Source of the DNA: Rhizobium sp. EC-SD404
GTDB taxonomy: Bacteria; Pseudomonadota; Alphaproteobacteria; Rhizobiales; Rhizobiaceae
Length of the DNA stretch: 64,000 nt
Direction of reading: 5' to 3'
NCBI RefSeq assembly: GCF_902498825.1
Contig: NZ_LR701459.1
Span: forward strand, 3,788,564 to 3,852,563
Shown: one piece after another, positions 35,137-44,382 of the stretch
How positions within the stretch are numbered: position 1 is the first letter of the stretch
Layout of the letters: the number at the start of each line of letters is the position of its first letter
Notes under the pieces: generated by a model
Database searches by the model: none
Told to the model about the DNA's origin: nothing
What the model saw: only the letters and a program-made list of their open reading frames with translations
Made by a program: the position numbers and the translations under genes

Positions 35137-36266
35137 TGCAGTACAAGCTCCGCCTGAAGTGCACCGGCCGATTTGATGCCCTGAAGAATGGAAATGATGC
35201 CGTCCGGCTTGACACCGATGCCGTTGAGGCCGGCGACAAGCGTCTGAAGGTTCGGCCCGTCGAGTATCGCGACCTGCCCGCCTTCGACGTCAGCATAAAT
35301 GTCCGTGTTCGGTTCTTCTGCCGTCACGCCGTCGGAGAAGGGCAGCGGCTGTACGATGGTCGGTGTCTCGTTGACCCGGACCGTCAGCGTCCCGTAGCTG
35401 ACTGCCACCGGCGAAATGCGCACGTCGTGGCCAATGACGATCGTCCCGGTCTTCTCGTTGACCACCACGCGCGCGGGCGCATCAGGAACGAGTGTCAGGC
35501 CTTCGATTTCAGCCAGAAAGCGCGTCAGCGCGCCTGCATTGGCTGGCTTCTTCACCGCGATCTCGGTGCTGTCGCGCGCTTCGGCAGTCGCCATCCCATA
35601 ACGCTGGGTCGTATAGGCGTTGACCACGTCCGCAAGAGCGATCGCCGTGCCGAAATCAGGGTTGCGGAGCTGGAAAACGAGATGATCGGCAGCCTCGAAC
35701 TGAGCACCGACTTCACGCTCGATGATCGCGCCGTTCGGCACGCGACCGGCAGTCGTCACGCCTTGGGTCAATTCCTGCGCCTGGCCTTCGGCCTGAAAGC
35801 CGGACACGACCACGCTGCCCTGGGCCACCGCATAGATCTGGCCGTCGGCACCAGACAGCGACGTCATCACCAATGTTCCGCCACGCAGCGAGGTCGCATC
35901 TCCGAGCGAACCCACCGTGACGTCGACCCGCGAACCGGCGCTCGCGAAAGGCGGAAGTGTCGCCGTCACCATGACCGCCGCGACGTTGTTGGCATTGGTC
36001 GCACGCCCATCGGTCGAGATGCCGAGATTCTGCAGCATTGCCCGCAGCGACTGTTCCGTGAAGGGCGATGCACGCAACCCATCGCCGGTGCCCTGAAGCC
36101 CGACGACCAGGCCGTACCCGATCAGCTGATTGTCGCGCGCGCTTTGGACCTGCGCGATGTCCTTGATACGCGAGTTTGCGTCAGCACTGCCGACGAGGCC
36201 GCCCGACAGCAGCATCAGTGATGCCACAAGCATGATGACGAAGCGGCCAGAGTTCCCCGATTTCAT
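35133..36266 (-). CDS. flgI: Flagellar P-ring protein FlgI
   Basis: 377 residues, secreted to the periplasm where it assembles the P ring. Signal peptide 1-30 (hydrophobic core LVASLMLLSGGLVGSADA). The mature start SRIKDIAQVQSARDNQLIGYGLVVGL is the family signature. It overlaps the flgA stop by 4 bases. Length and ends are normal. Confidence 0.96.
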   Translation of the reverse strand: MKSGNSGRFVIMLVASLMLLSGGLVGSADANSRIKDIAQVQSARDNQLIGYGLVVGLQGTGDGLRASPFTEQSLRAMLQNLGISTDGRATNANNVAAVMVTATLPPFASAGSRVDVTVGSLGDATSLRGGTLVMTSLSGADGQIYAVAQGSVVVSGFQAEGQAQELTQGVTTAGRVPNGAIIEREVGAQFEAADHLVFQLRNPDFGTAIALADVVNAYTTQRYGMATAEARDSTEIAVKKPANAGALTRFLAEIEGLTLVPDAPARVVVNEKTGTIVIGHDVRISPVAVSYGTLTVRVNETPTIVQPLPFSDGVTAEEPNTDIYADVEGGQVAILDGPNLQTLVAGLNGIGVKPDGIISILQGIKSAGALQAELVLQ

Positions 36267-36742
36267 TGTGCGATGACCTGCACGGTGCCGTTGGCCATCA
36301 CGGTGCCCGAAACGGTGCTGCCGCTTTCCAGGTTGCGCACCTGGATGAAGTCGCCAATGGCAGCGGATTTCAGCGGACTACCCGAAGCCGTGATCACCAA
36401 GCCCCCATTGGAATAGATGAGCTTGACCGGATGCCCACGTTCAACCGCATAGGACGCACGGACGGCCGACATCGGGATCACGCGGCCGGGAAGCAGCGTG
36501 CGGCGCGCCACGGCACCTTCGAGCTCCGCCATGGACGAGATGTAGTCGGCACGAATGTTCGGATTGGTCACTTCGACTTCGCGCATCAGTGCGATGTCGA
36601 TTTCCTGCCCGGGATAGACGACCTCGTTGGGAACCACCGCGACTGGTTCGCTTGCCTTCGCGGGGGTACTTAAACCCGCCGCAAGGGCGAGCGCCGCCGT
36701 CAGCATCTTGAACGTGGCCATGTGCGTGCGAAGAGCCATCAT
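36263..36742 (-). CDS. flgA: P-ring assembly chaperone FlgA
   Basis: About 159 residues from ATG 36742; a TTG at 36757 and ATG 36721 are other possible starts, and none has a strong ribosome site. Signal peptide with hydrophobic core TAALALAAGL ending near AKA. The mature part is the SAF-type FlgA domain (PGQEIDIALMREVEVTNPNI, and the C-terminal VRNLESGSTVSGTVMANGTV). A periplasmic chaperone for FlgI, whose gene follows directly. Confidence 0.9.
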   Translation of the reverse strand: MMALRTHMATFKMLTAALALAAGLSTPAKASEPVAVVPNEVVYPGQEIDIALMREVEVTNPNIRADYISSMAELEGAVARRTLLPGRVIPMSAVRASYAVERGHPVKLIYSNGGLVITASGSPLKSAAIGDFIQVRNLESGSTVSGTVMANGTVQVIAQ

Positions 36743-36769
36743 GTGCGTCCGCTTCAATCCTAAAATCCG

Positions 36770-37558
36770 TCAGCGAATGCCTTGCGACACCACAGACGCC
36801 ATCTCATCAGCCGCCTGAATGATCTTCGAGTTCATCTCATAGGCGCGCTGCGCCGAGATGAGATCGGTGATCTCCTTCACCGGATCGACGTTCGAGGCTT
36901 CCAGATATCCCTGCTGGATGCGCGCGAAACCGGCATCGTCGGGAGCACCCACGACGGCGGCGCCCGAGGCCGGCGTTTCGCGGAAGAGATTTTCGCCGAG
37001 CGGCTCGAGCCCGGCCTCGTTGACGAAGTTCGAGAGCTCCATTTGACCGAGCTCCTGCAGATCGACCTGGTTCTCGACACGGGCGAAGACCTGGCCGGAC
37101 CGGCTGACCACGATCTCGCTCGCATTCTGCGGCACGATGATTGCCGGCTGGATGCGATAGCCGTCGGCCGTCACCAGTTCGCCCTCGGCATTCGTGTTGA
37201 ACGCACCGGAACGTGTGTAGAGCGTGTCGCCTTCCGCCGTCTCGACCTGGAACCAGCCTCGGCCAATCAGCGCGAGGTCGAGGTTGTTGCCGGTGGTGAC
37301 CAGCGATCCCTGGATATGCAGGTTGCGCACCGCAGTTGTCTGGACGCCGAGGCCGATATAGGCGCCTTCCGGCACCACGGCGGAGTCCGCCCGGTTCGGC
37401 ACGCCCTGCTGGCGCTCGACCTGGTAGAGCAGATCGGAGAACTCTGCACGCGAGCGCTTGAAGCCCGTCGTGTTGATGTTGGCGATGTTGTTGGCGATGA
37501 CTTCCAGATTCAATTGCTGGGCGTTCATGCCGGTCGCAGCGATGGCGAGAGCTTTCAT
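36770..37558 (-). CDS. flgG: Distal rod protein FlgG
   Basis: 262 residues, the normal size for the distal rod subunit. The Flg_bb_rod signature near the N terminus ([20 protein letters not shown]) and the C-terminal helix ([20 protein letters not shown]) are intact. It is between fliE and flgA in the flgB operon. Confidence 0.97.
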   Translation of the reverse strand: MKALAIAATGMNAQQLNLEVIANNIANINTTGFKRSRAEFSDLLYQVERQQGVPNRADSAVVPEGAYIGLGVQTTAVRNLHIQGSLVTTGNNLDLALIGRGWFQVETAEGDTLYTRSGAFNTNAEGELVTADGYRIQPAIIVPQNASEIVVSRSGQVFARVENQVDLQELGQMELSNFVNEAGLEPLGENLFRETPASGAAVVGAPDDAGFARIQQGYLEASNVDPVKEITDLISAQRAYEMNSKIIQAADEMASVVSQGIR

Positions 37559-37571
37559 GGTCTGGACGTCC

Positions 37572-37922
37572 TTAAATCTGCATTCGGCTGACTTCGAGGT
37601 AGGCGGTCACGATCTTGTCGCGGATCGCGATCGCCGTCTGAAGCGTCTGTTCCGCCGTCATTACCGCATCCACCACTTCGCGCATGTCGGCCTGCCCGTT
37701 GATGCCGTCGAGGGAGGATTGCTCGGCACCGCGCAGGTTGCCGACCATGTCGGTGGCCATGCTGGCAAGCGTCGCACCGAAATCGCCGCCGGTCGGTGCG
37801 ATCCCTTGCGCCTGGCCCGTAAGCGGCGTCTGCAGGATAGAGGAACTGCTGCCCGTCTCCGAAGCGCCTTCCATGGCGCGCGTAAAGGACAGAGCCGAGA
37901 CGTTCTGGATGCCGCCGATCAT
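37572..37922 (-). CDS. fliE: Flagellar hook-basal body protein FliE
   Basis: 116 residues, the adaptor joining the MS ring to the rod. The C-terminal half carries the conserved [29 protein letters not shown] helix and ends in YLEVSRMQI. The N terminus is variable. It overlaps the flgC stop by 4 bases and is 13 bp before flgG. Confidence 0.93.
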   Translation of the reverse strand: MIGGIQNVSALSFTRAMEGASETGSSSSILQTPLTGQAQGIAPTGGDFGATLASMATDMVGNLRGAEQSSLDGINGQADMREVVDAVMTAEQTLQTAIAIRDKIVTAYLEVSRMQI

Positions 37923-38344
37923 TGCGAGGCTCTCAACAGGTCGATTGTCATCGAAATCAGCTCTCGCGTTTGCTTGATCGTCTGAAGGTTGGATTCGTAA
38001 GCCCGGTTGGCTTCGCGCATGTCCGCCATCTCGACCAGCACATTGACGTTCGGCTTCTTCACCATGCCGTTCTCATCGGCAGCCTTGTTGCCGGGATCGT
38101 ATTCGACGGTGAAGTCGCTGGTATCCTCGTCGACCGAACCGACATTGACGAGCGAGGCGCCGGAAACGCGATCGAGCTCGGCATTGAAATCGACGATCTT
38201 GCGCCGATAGGGATCTCCGCCCGGCAGGCTGGAGGTGGACTGGGCGTTGGCGAGGTTTTCTGAAACCACACGAAGCCGCGTGGTTTGCGCCTCAAGCCCG
38301 GAAGCCGCGATCTTGAGCGATGCAGTCAGTGGATCGATTGTCAT
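37919..38344 (-). CDS. flgC: Proximal rod protein FlgC
   Basis: 141 residues. The rod signature [20 protein letters not shown] lies near residue 23, and the C-terminal helix [20 protein letters not shown] is typical. It overlaps the flgB stop by 4 bases (ATGA). A proximal rod subunit together with FlgB and FlgF. Confidence 0.96.
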   Translation of the reverse strand: MTIDPLTASLKIAASGLEAQTTRLRVVSENLANAQSTSSLPGGDPYRRKIVDFNAELDRVSGASLVNVGSVDEDTSDFTVEYDPGNKAADENGMVKKPNVNVLVEMADMREANRAYESNLQTIKQTRELISMTIDLLRASQ

Positions 38345-38721
38345 GCGCGCACCGTCTGCAGCATCATGCGGTGAAACGTGCGAACGAGATTGGTGCTGAG
38401 CTCCATATTCCGCTTGATCTCACCGGTCTTGCGAAGCTCGTCCGCAAGCGTGACGGAATTGCCGGAAACCTGGACCTCGACGCCGTCCTGGACGGTTTTC
38501 GAAGAAACCGAGTTGCGCATCTCGTCCTCGATGAAGTGCGCCGGATGCGTGGCCGCCATGCGGTTGCCCGTTTCCTTCAGCACGTCTTCGAACGGGGCTA
38601 CCTCGCGGGAGGCATAGCCTGGCGTATTGGCGTTGGCGATGTTTCCCGCCACGACGGTCTGACGCACCGAAAGCCAATGGGCTTGTCTGGACGCAAGATC
38701 GAAAAGTTGAATGGGTTCCAT
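38341..38721 (-). CDS. flgB: Proximal rod protein FlgB
   Basis: 126 residues, first gene of the operon flgB-flgC-fliE-flgG-flgA-flgI-motE-flgH-fliL-fliP. The signature [20 protein letters not shown] is near residues 20-40. A candidate class II promoter element sits 39 bp upstream of the ATG. There is no transcription break visible before fliP. Confidence 0.96.
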   Translation of the reverse strand: MEPIQLFDLASRQAHWLSVRQTVVAGNIANANTPGYASREVAPFEDVLKETGNRMAATHPAHFIEDEMRNSVSSKTVQDGVEVQVSGNSVTLADELRKTGEIKRNMELSTNLVRTFHRMMLQTVRA

Positions 38722-38760
38722 GCCGGTCTCCGCTGGATCGTTCCGCTTGGATGACCGAAC

Positions 38761-38784
38761 CTAGGCTCTCAATCTTGCGTCAGA
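38761..38784 (-). promoter_or_regulatory. Candidate class II flagellar promoter element upstream of flgB
   Basis: On the minus strand this reads TCTGACGCAAG, ten bases, TAG. It agrees with the seven-member pattern except for G instead of C at the fourth position. TAG is 39 bases before the flgB ATG, in the 76-bp gap behind the preceding gene. Confidence 0.6.
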
Positions 38785-38797
38785 CTGGTGGAAGACG

Positions 38798-39349
38798 TCA
38801 GCGCTCGATGATGGCGCCTTCGGACGTGACGATCACCCAGATGCCGTCGCGCCGCTCGAGCCGGGCAAGCCGGCTGTTATCCGGAAGCACCGAGCCGATC
38901 TGCACCATGTACATGCCGGCGGAATCCTCGATCAGAGCACGACCATTGGCCACATGCAGCAGGCGAAAGGCGTTGGATCCCGGAAACGGTTGGTTGAGCG
39001 GATCGGCGACGCCAGCCTCGGGCTCTTCCTCGATTGGTGGCTCGGGTACGGTCGCCGTCATGAGCATGTCGAATTCGCCCTCGCCGGACGGCTCCCCTTC
39101 CAGGACGATCGGCGAGGCGCTCATCCTGCCCGTGCCTGGCCACTCCGACAGCGGCCGATCGGTCGAGTAGGTCATCGGCCTGACACCGAAGGATTCCTGA
39201 TGGAAGAAGACGTACCAGGGGAAAAACGCCGCACCCACGGCGAGAGCGATGCCGCCGCCGATGATCGCCGTGTCGGCATTGAACAGGCGGCGCAGCAAAG
39301 GCTCGGGCGGCAAGGTGTCGTCGAAGAAGGTTTCCTGCTCGTCGCTCAT
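38798..39349 (-). CDS. Conserved single-pass membrane protein of the rhizobial flagellar cluster, function unknown
   Basis: 183 residues. Cytosolic N terminus of about 27, one membrane segment (about 28-48), an acidic/proline-rich stretch (about 75-115) and a compact C-terminal domain (about 120-183: IGSVLPDNSRLARLERRDGI, then WVIVTSEGAIIER). That domain recalls the small beta domains of PilP/GspC-type secretion proteins that bind ring components, which is only a resemblance. The start overlaps the fliI stop by 4 bases, so it is co-translated with the export ATPase. A role in export or stator anchoring is possible. Confidence 0.6.
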   Translation of the reverse strand: MSDEQETFFDDTLPPEPLLRRLFNADTAIIGGGIALAVGAAFFPWYVFFHQESFGVRPMTYSTDRPLSEWPGTGRMSASPIVLEGEPSGEGEFDMLMTATVPEPPIEEEPEAGVADPLNQPFPGSNAFRLLHVANGRALIEDSAGMYMVQIGSVLPDNSRLARLERRDGIWVIVTSEGAIIER

Positions 39350-40752
39350 TTGCGTCCCTTGCTTGGCTCTGATTGCGGTGTGCCGGGTTGGATAAGACCG
39401 GCCGCCTTCTTCATCTCGTGGGCCAGATCGTCGAATGCGTCGGCGGCCGGCGGATCGTCGGGACCTTGCCTCAGGACCTCGTAGACGACCGGGACCTGCT
39501 TGACCGCCATGTCCATGTCCGCGTCGGTGCCCGGCCTGTAGCCACCGATCAGTCGGAGATCGCGGGTCTCTTCGAAACGATGGATCAACGCCTTCAGCCG
39601 CGTGACCAGCTTTTCCTCGTCACCGGCCCAGGCCTTGCGGGCGAGACGAGAGATGGATGCGAGTGGATCGATCGGCGGATATCGCCCTTCTTCCGCCAGC
39701 GTCCGGCTGAGCACGATGTGCCCGTCGAGAATGCCGCGTGTCGCATCGGCGACGGGGTCGTTGTGATTGTCGCCATCGACGAGGATCGACACGATGGCCG
39801 TGATCGAACCCGCGTCGCGGCCGCCTGGCCCTGCCCGCTCGAGAAGCTTCGGCAGCTCGGTAAAGACGGATGCCGGATAGCCGCGCGCGATCGGTGCTTC
39901 GCCCGACGCAATACCCACCTCGCGCACTGCATGAGCAAAGCGCGTGACGCTGTCGACGATCATCAGCACGTTCTGACCGGCGTCACGGAAATATTCGGCG
40001 ACCGTCATCGCTGTCAGCGGTGCGAGCCGGCGCAGCATCGGCGACTCGTCGCTCGTCGCCACGACGACGACGCTTTTCGCCAGATTGTCACCGAGCGTAT
40101 CCTCGATGAATTCCCGCACTTCGCGGCCGCGCTCGCCGACAAGCGAGATGACGACGCGGTCAAAGGCGCTTGCCCTTGCGATCATCGACAACAGCGTCGA
40201 TTTTCCGACACCCGAGCCGGCGAAGACGCCAAGTCGCTGTCCCAGACAGATCGGTGAGAAGATATCGATCGCCCGAACGCCGGTCCGAAGCGGCGTCTCG
40301 ACGCGCTGGCGGCTCATCGACGGCGGCGGCTGACTGACGACGGAGCGACGCTTGGCTCCCGGCATCATTTCCGGACCGCCGTCGATCGGCTGGCCCATGG
40401 CGTTGATCGTGCGCCCACACCAGGACTGGTCCGGCGCGACCTTGAAGGCGCCGCGGCTGAAGACGGTTTCATTGACCCCGATCGGCTCCCCGGCTTCGAT
40501 CGGGCAGACCACCACCGTGTCCGTGTCCACCTTGACCACTTCGCCGAGATGGTCGCCGCTCTTGCTGCGGTGAACGACGAATTCACCCAGGCGCACATGG
40601 CGCGAGAGACCGGATACCGTGTAGTGGCCGGCGGCGATCGACTGGACATAGCCGCCATAGCGGATGGCCTCGCTTGGCTCGGCGAATTTGCGGGCCACCT
40701 TGGCGAGCGCATCCAGCTTTTCGGATCGGTGCGAATGGGAGTGCACGCTCAT
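39346..40752 (-). CDS. fliI: Flagellum-specific export ATPase FliI
   Basis: 468 residues, the hexameric ATPase of the flagellar export apparatus. Walker A is AGSGVGKST (178-186), and Walker B is in NVLMIVDSVTRFAHA (near 260-274). The ATP synthase alpha/beta signature region PAVFTELPKLLERAG-like follows (here PASVFTELPKLLERAG). The His-rich start (MSVHSHSHRS) is unusual. It is the third gene of the DUF1217-flgF-fliI operon; an 84-bp gap with a strong palindrome separates it from flgF. Confidence 0.97.
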   Translation of the reverse strand: MSVHSHSHRSEKLDALAKVARKFAEPSEAIRYGGYVQSIAAGHYTVSGLSRHVRLGEFVVHRSKSGDHLGEVVKVDTDTVVVCPIEAGEPIGVNETVFSRGAFKVAPDQSWCGRTINAMGQPIDGGPEMMPGAKRRSVVSQPPPSMSRQRVETPLRTGVRAIDIFSPICLGQRLGVFAGSGVGKSTLLSMIARASAFDRVVISLVGERGREVREFIEDTLGDNLAKSVVVVATSDESPMLRRLAPLTAMTVAEYFRDAGQNVLMIVDSVTRFAHAVREVGIASGEAPIARGYPASVFTELPKLLERAGPGGRDAGSITAIVSILVDGDNHNDPVADATRGILDGHIVLSRTLAEEGRYPPIDPLASISRLARKAWAGDEEKLVTRLKALIHRFEETRDLRLIGGYRPGTDADMDMAVKQVPVVYEVLRQGPDDPPAADAFDDLAHEMKKAAGLIQPGTPQSEPSKGRK

Positions 40753-40784
40753 GTCGCTTTCTGCCCGGCTTCAGGCCGACTGGA

Positions 40785-40828
40785 GCGTTTCCAGGTGAAG
40801 TGGATACCGCTTCACCGTTCGGAAACGC
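40785..40828. repeat. Two-step palindrome between flgF and fliI
   Basis: Outer arms GCGTTTCC / GGAAACGC (40785-40792, 40821-40828) and inner arms GGTGAAG / CTTCACC (40794-40800, 40810-40816) around a 9-base loop. It fits between the flgF stop and the fliI start and has no T run. It looks like one of the dispersed intergenic palindromic repeats found in Rhizobiales genomes. I found no second copy in this window. Confidence 0.65.
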
Positions 40829-40836
40829 CAAGTACC

Positions 40837-41565
40837 TTAGGTGTTGCTGCCGCCAAGCGTGCGGATTGCGTCCTGCTTGATCCGTTCGGCATCGCGAACG
40901 AGCGCGGAGACGTTCTCGAACTGACGCGTGACCATGATCAGCTGCGTCATCTCTGAGACGGCATTGACATTGGACTGCTCGATGAAGCCCTGGGCGACAC
41001 CCACATCGAAGCGATCGACGACAGGCTCGGCCTCGCCGTTGGGCAGGATCGCGCTGTTGTCGTGTCGGCTGTAGCCATTAGCGGGGTCGAACGTGAAAAG
41101 TCCGATGGCCGAGAGCTGCACGCCGTTCTGGCGCAGGGCGCCGTCGCGGGAAACTTCCGGTTCGCCGCCCGCCGCGTCGAGCTGGATGGCGCCGCCGCCC
41201 GGATCGAGGACCGGGTAGCCGTTCAGCGTCACGAGCGAACCATCCTCGGTCATCGTGAAGCGGCCGTCCCGCGTCAGCGCCGGGCCGGCAGGCGTTTCGA
41301 TGGAAAACCAGGCATCGCCCTGCACCGCGAAATCAAGCGCACTGCCCGTCTGCTTCATGCCGCCATTGCGCGTAGACAGATAGTTTTCCCCCGAAGACAC
41401 GAACGCGACGTCCGCGGGCCGGCGATTGTCGACCAGTTCCTCGAATTTCACTTCGGTGGCGCGAAAGCCGACCGTGTTGGAATTGGCGACATTGTCCGAG
41501 AGCGTCGTCAGGCGCCGCTCGAGCGCGATCTGAGACGACAGCGAGACGTAAAGAGCGGTATCCAT
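40837..41565 (-). CDS. flgF: Proximal rod protein FlgF
   Basis: 242 residues. The rod signature RRLTTLSDNVANSNTVGFRA lies near residues 17-37. The C-terminal helix (FIEQSNVNAVSEMTQLIMVT) is typical. It is shorter than FlgG and grouped with fliI rather than with flgG, as is usual in rhizobia. It begins 3 bases after the DUF1217 gene stop. Confidence 0.93.
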   Translation of the reverse strand: MDTALYVSLSSQIALERRLTTLSDNVANSNTVGFRATEVKFEELVDNRRPADVAFVSSGENYLSTRNGGMKQTGSALDFAVQGDAWFSIETPAGPALTRDGRFTMTEDGSLVTLNGYPVLDPGGGAIQLDAAGGEPEVSRDGALRQNGVQLSAIGLFTFDPANGYSRHDNSAILPNGEAEPVVDRFDVGVAQGFIEQSNVNAVSEMTQLIMVTRQFENVSALVRDAERIKQDAIRTLGGSNT

Positions 41566-41568
41566 GGA

Positions 41569-42351
41569 TCACCGTCCTCCGAGCTTGAGTGTGTTGATGG
41601 ACAGGAGAAGATCGGGCGAGATGCCCGCGGCCCCCTGCGTGCCGAAAAGACCGGATGTATTGGGAGTCCCCTGCGGCTGGTTCTTCATCTCCCAAAGCGT
41701 CGTGAAACGGTCGATGAAGTCGCCGAGCTTCGCGGGGTCCTTGAAATCGTCCAGGCTGAACTGATCTTCGAAATAAGCCGCCTGCTTGTCGATGTCGGTC
41801 GCGGCGAATTCGTCCGGCAGGTTGAGCGAGGTGCGAACGACTTCCGCAAGCGCTTCGTCGGCGAGGATTTCGTAGGTGTTCTCCAGCCGCGGCGCCATGC
41901 GCTCGAAATAAAGCGCGAGCCGTACGCCGCTGTTGTCGGCCCCCGCGCTCTCCTCGAGCGTCTGGCGCATGTACTTGTCGATGGTCTTCTGCTGCGCCGC
42001 GTCGAAGCTGGTCGCTGCCGCACCATGCGTTTCGAAATTGAACGCCTGCGCCAGCTCCTTATACCGCGTGTCAGCCAGCTTGTTGGCGAAGCTTTCGTCG
42101 TTGGTGACACCTTCGGTCAGGACCTTGCGAATGAAGGCCTTGGCATAGGCCATGTCTTCCAGACCGTGCGCCTTGAGCGCATAGCGATAGATGCGGTCGT
42201 CCGCCATGAACTCGTCGATCGATTTGACGTTGCCGATGGCCCCACGGAAATAGTCGGTTTCGCGGGCAACAAGGGGCTCTTCCGAAACGCGCTCGATCGA
42301 ACGCGGCAAGTCGGAAGCAAGCAATCGATAACTTGTGAATGTCGTGGTCAT
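41569..42351 (-). CDS. DUF1217 family flagellar-cluster protein
   Basis: 260 residues, all-helical, no signal peptide or membrane segment. It carries the DUF1217 features: YFRGAIGNVKSIDEFMADDR near 34-53, then a helical repeat with FANKLADTRYKELAQAFNF, and the C-terminal FKDPAKLGDFIDRFTTLWEM. The family is found almost only in flagellar clusters of alphaproteobacteria, sometimes duplicated. No role is established to my knowledge. It is first in the operon with flgF and fliI and has a candidate class II promoter element 64 bp upstream. Confidence 0.8.
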   Translation of the reverse strand: MTTTFTSYRLLASDLPRSIERVSEEPLVARETDYFRGAIGNVKSIDEFMADDRIYRYALKAHGLEDMAYAKAFIRKVLTEGVTNDESFANKLADTRYKELAQAFNFETHGAAATSFDAAQQKTIDKYMRQTLEESAGADNSGVRLALYFERMAPRLENTYEILADEALAEVVRTSLNLPDEFAATDIDKQAAYFEDQFSLDDFKDPAKLGDFIDRFTTLWEMKNQPQGTPNTSGLFGTQGAAGISPDLLLSINTLKLGGR

Positions 42352-42415
42352 TCGAAGAGACCCCCGCTCGTCGGCGCGAGAGGGCCCGCGCAGTTCAGCA
42401 CCCTGAGTGCGAGCG

Positions 42416-42439
42416 ATAGGTTGGCTGGCTTGCGCGAGG
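42416..42439 (-). promoter_or_regulatory. Candidate class II flagellar promoter element upstream of DUF1217-flgF-fliI
   Basis: On the minus strand this reads CCTCGCGCAAG, ten bases, TAT, one of seven elements of this plan. TAT lies 64 bases before the DUF1217 ATG. It faces away from the motA element across the 202-bp divergent gap. Confidence 0.6.
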
Positions 42440-42459
42440 CTGGCTGACCTCCCGGCATG

Positions 42460-42474
42460 TTAATGGTTTGCTAA
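42460..42474. promoter_or_regulatory. CtrA-like element in the motA / DUF1217 divergent region
   Basis: TTAA, seven bases, CTAA. It sits midway between the two outward-facing class II elements (42416-42439 and 42494-42517), 80 bp before the motA ATG, so one bound regulator could affect both operons. Confidence 0.5.
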
Positions 42475-42493
42475 TGAAACGCCGAGCAGCCAG

Positions 42494-42517
42494 CTTCACG
42501 CAAGCCCCGGTGCGTAG
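42494..42517 (+). promoter_or_regulatory. Candidate class II flagellar promoter element upstream of motA
   Basis: CTTCACGCAAG, ten bases, TAG on the plus strand. It is the only plus-strand member of the seven, with TAG 36 bases before the motA ATG. Conservation of spacing on the opposite strand supports a functional element rather than a local repeat. Confidence 0.6.
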
Positions 42518-42553
42518 TCAGATTGCGACCACGCCAGCTGCGCGAGAGAATTC

Positions 42554-43426
42554 ATGAACATCATTATCGGCCTCGTCCTGACATTCGGCTCCATCCTGGG
42601 CGGCTACATGGCAATGGGCGGCTATCTGCATGTTCTGTATCAGCCGTTTGAGCTGGTGATCATCGGCGGCGCGGCGCTCGGCGCCTTCATCATGGCGAAC
42701 CCCGTCAAAACCATCAAAGATACGGGCAAGGCCGTTGGCGAAGCCTTGCGTTACAAGGTTCCGAAGCAGCGCGAATATCTCGATACGCTGGGCATTCTCT
42801 ACATGCTGATGCGCGATCTGCGCGCCAAGTCGCGCAACGAGATCGAAAGCCACATCGACAATCCGGAAGAGTCCGAGCTGTTCAAGGCCGCGCCGACGGT
42901 GCTGGCCAACAAGGACCTCACCGCCTTCATCTGCGACTATGTCCGCCTCATCATCATCGGCAACGCCCGTCCCCACGAGATTGAATCTTTGATGGACGAG
43001 GAAATTCAGACGATCGTGCGTGATCGCATGAAGCCGTATCACTCGATGAATACCGTCTCGGACGCCTGCCCGGCCATCGGTATCATCGCCGCCGTTCTCG
43101 GCGTCATCAAGGCCATGGGCGCAATCGACCAGTCGCCCGAAATTCTCGGTGGCCTTATCGGCGCGGCGCTCGTTGGAACCTTCCTCGGCATCTTCCTGTC
43201 CTACAATGTGCTCGGTCCGCTCGCCACGAACATCAAGATCGTGCGCGAAAAGCAGAACCGCCTTTATGTGATCGTCAAGCAAACGCTGCTTGCCTACATG
43301 AACGGCTCGGTTCCGCAGGTCGCGCTGGAGCACGGCCGCAAGACCATCTCTGCCTATGAGCGTCCTTCGATCGACGCCGTCGAGCAGGAAATGATGAACC
43401 CCGGCGGCGACGCAAAGGCAGCCTGA
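42554..43426 (+). CDS. motA: Flagellar stator protein MotA
   Basis: 290 residues with four membrane helices (about 2-22, 30-50, 170-190, 200-220) and a large cytosolic loop that contacts FliG. The N terminus [20 protein letters not shown] and the loop segment [20 protein letters not shown] are typical of rhizobial MotA. It is the first gene of the plus-strand operon motA-fliM-fliN-fliG. Its partner motB is encoded 20 kb away. Confidence 0.96.
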   Translation: MNIIIGLVLTFGSILGGYMAMGGYLHVLYQPFELVIIGGAALGAFIMANPVKTIKDTGKAVGEALRYKVPKQREYLDTLGILYMLMRDLRAKSRNEIESHIDNPEESELFKAAPTVLANKDLTAFICDYVRLIIIGNARPHEIESLMDEEIQTIVRDRMKPYHSMNTVSDACPAIGIIAAVLGVIKAMGAIDQSPEILGGLIGAALVGTFLGIFLSYNVLGPLATNIKIVREKQNRLYVIVKQTLLAYMNGSVPQVALEHGRKTISAYERPSIDAVEQEMMNPGGDAKAA

Positions 43427-43430
43427 GACG

Positions 43431-44357
43431 ATGGGCATGGCAGTCACCAAACCCATGGATATCGCCCTCTTGGCCCGCATGACCGGGCGCCTCGGAGAGG
43501 CGCCCGTCATCGAGGCGCAAATGGCTGCCATCGGCAAGGCAACCGCCGATGGCCTGGCGAATGCACTTCTGCAGGCGACGAGCGTCCCAATGTCGATCGC
43601 TCCCGAAACTGCGCTGCAGGGCGTGCGCGCCGACATGGCCGCCACGTTCGGCGCTCAGGATGTGCTGTGCGAAACCACGATCGAAGGCTGGTCGCTGGAC
43701 CTGCTGCTCGCAGTTGATTCATCGTTTGTCATTGCCATCACCGAGCGGCTGCTCGGCGGCGAGAGCGACGGCGTTCCCGCGTCGAGGCCATTGTCTGAAA
43801 TCGAGCAGGACGTCGCGAAACTCCTTTTCGAAACCTTCGCCGAGACGATGCGCAAGGCGGTCTACCCGAAATGCGATCGGGCGATCTGCTCCAATCCGTT
43901 CCAGGGCCCGCTGAAGCGCGAGAGCGATGCGTCATCCGCCGACTTCACGGCCATCCTTGTCCTGGACGTCACCATCGGCAAAGCCAGTTTCAAACTGCGC
44001 GCCATGGTGCCACAGGCAGTCGTCCTGAAAACGAAGATTGCGGAGCCGGCCGCCGCAGCAAAGACCGACAACCGGCCGAAGCACTGGACCGAGCAGCTGA
44101 GCGACAAGGTCCAGAAGTCCAATGTCGGCCTAGAGGCCCGCGTTCGCCTGGTGCCGCTGTCGCTCGGCACAGTCGCGAAACTCCAGCCGGGCTCGATCAT
44201 TCCGTTTGCCGATGAGAAGGACACGCGGGTCCTGCTGCGCGCCAACGGCAAGGACCTTTTCTGGTGCGAGCTCGGAAAGTCCGGCGAACGCTACATGGTG
44301 CGTCTTCAGGAGCGCCATGGCAGCGAAGAAGATCTGATGAAGGAACTGACCGCATGA
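43431..44357 (+). CDS. fliM: Flagellar motor switch protein FliM
   Basis: 308 residues, C-ring subunit that binds CheY-P. Both the CheC-like middle domain and the C-terminal SpoA domain (about 225-300, ending [18 protein letters not shown]) can be followed. The canonical EIDAL-type CheY-binding peptide is not obvious at the N terminus ([20 protein letters not shown]), as in other rhizobial FliM. It starts 4 bases after the motA stop; ATG 43437 is an alternative. Confidence 0.92.
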   Translation: MGMAVTKPMDIALLARMTGRLGEAPVIEAQMAAIGKATADGLANALLQATSVPMSIAPETALQGVRADMAATFGAQDVLCETTIEGWSLDLLLAVDSSFVIAITERLLGGESDGVPASRPLSEIEQDVAKLLFETFAETMRKAVYPKCDRAICSNPFQGPLKRESDASSADFTAILVLDVTIGKASFKLRAMVPQAVVLKTKIAEPAAAAKTDNRPKHWTEQLSDKVQKSNVGLEARVRLVPLSLGTVAKLQPGSIIPFADEKDTRVLLRANGKDLFWCELGKSGERYMVRLQERHGSEEDLMKELTA

Positions 44358-44382
44358 TGCGGCAGCGTATGTCGATGGAGAC

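Noticed and set aside
41062..42447. Long plus-strand open frame (461 codons) over flgF and the DUF1217 gene
   Set aside because: It is antisense to two well-supported genes, has an Arg/Gly/His-rich composition typical of shadow frames in GC-rich DNA, and has no domain I can recognise.
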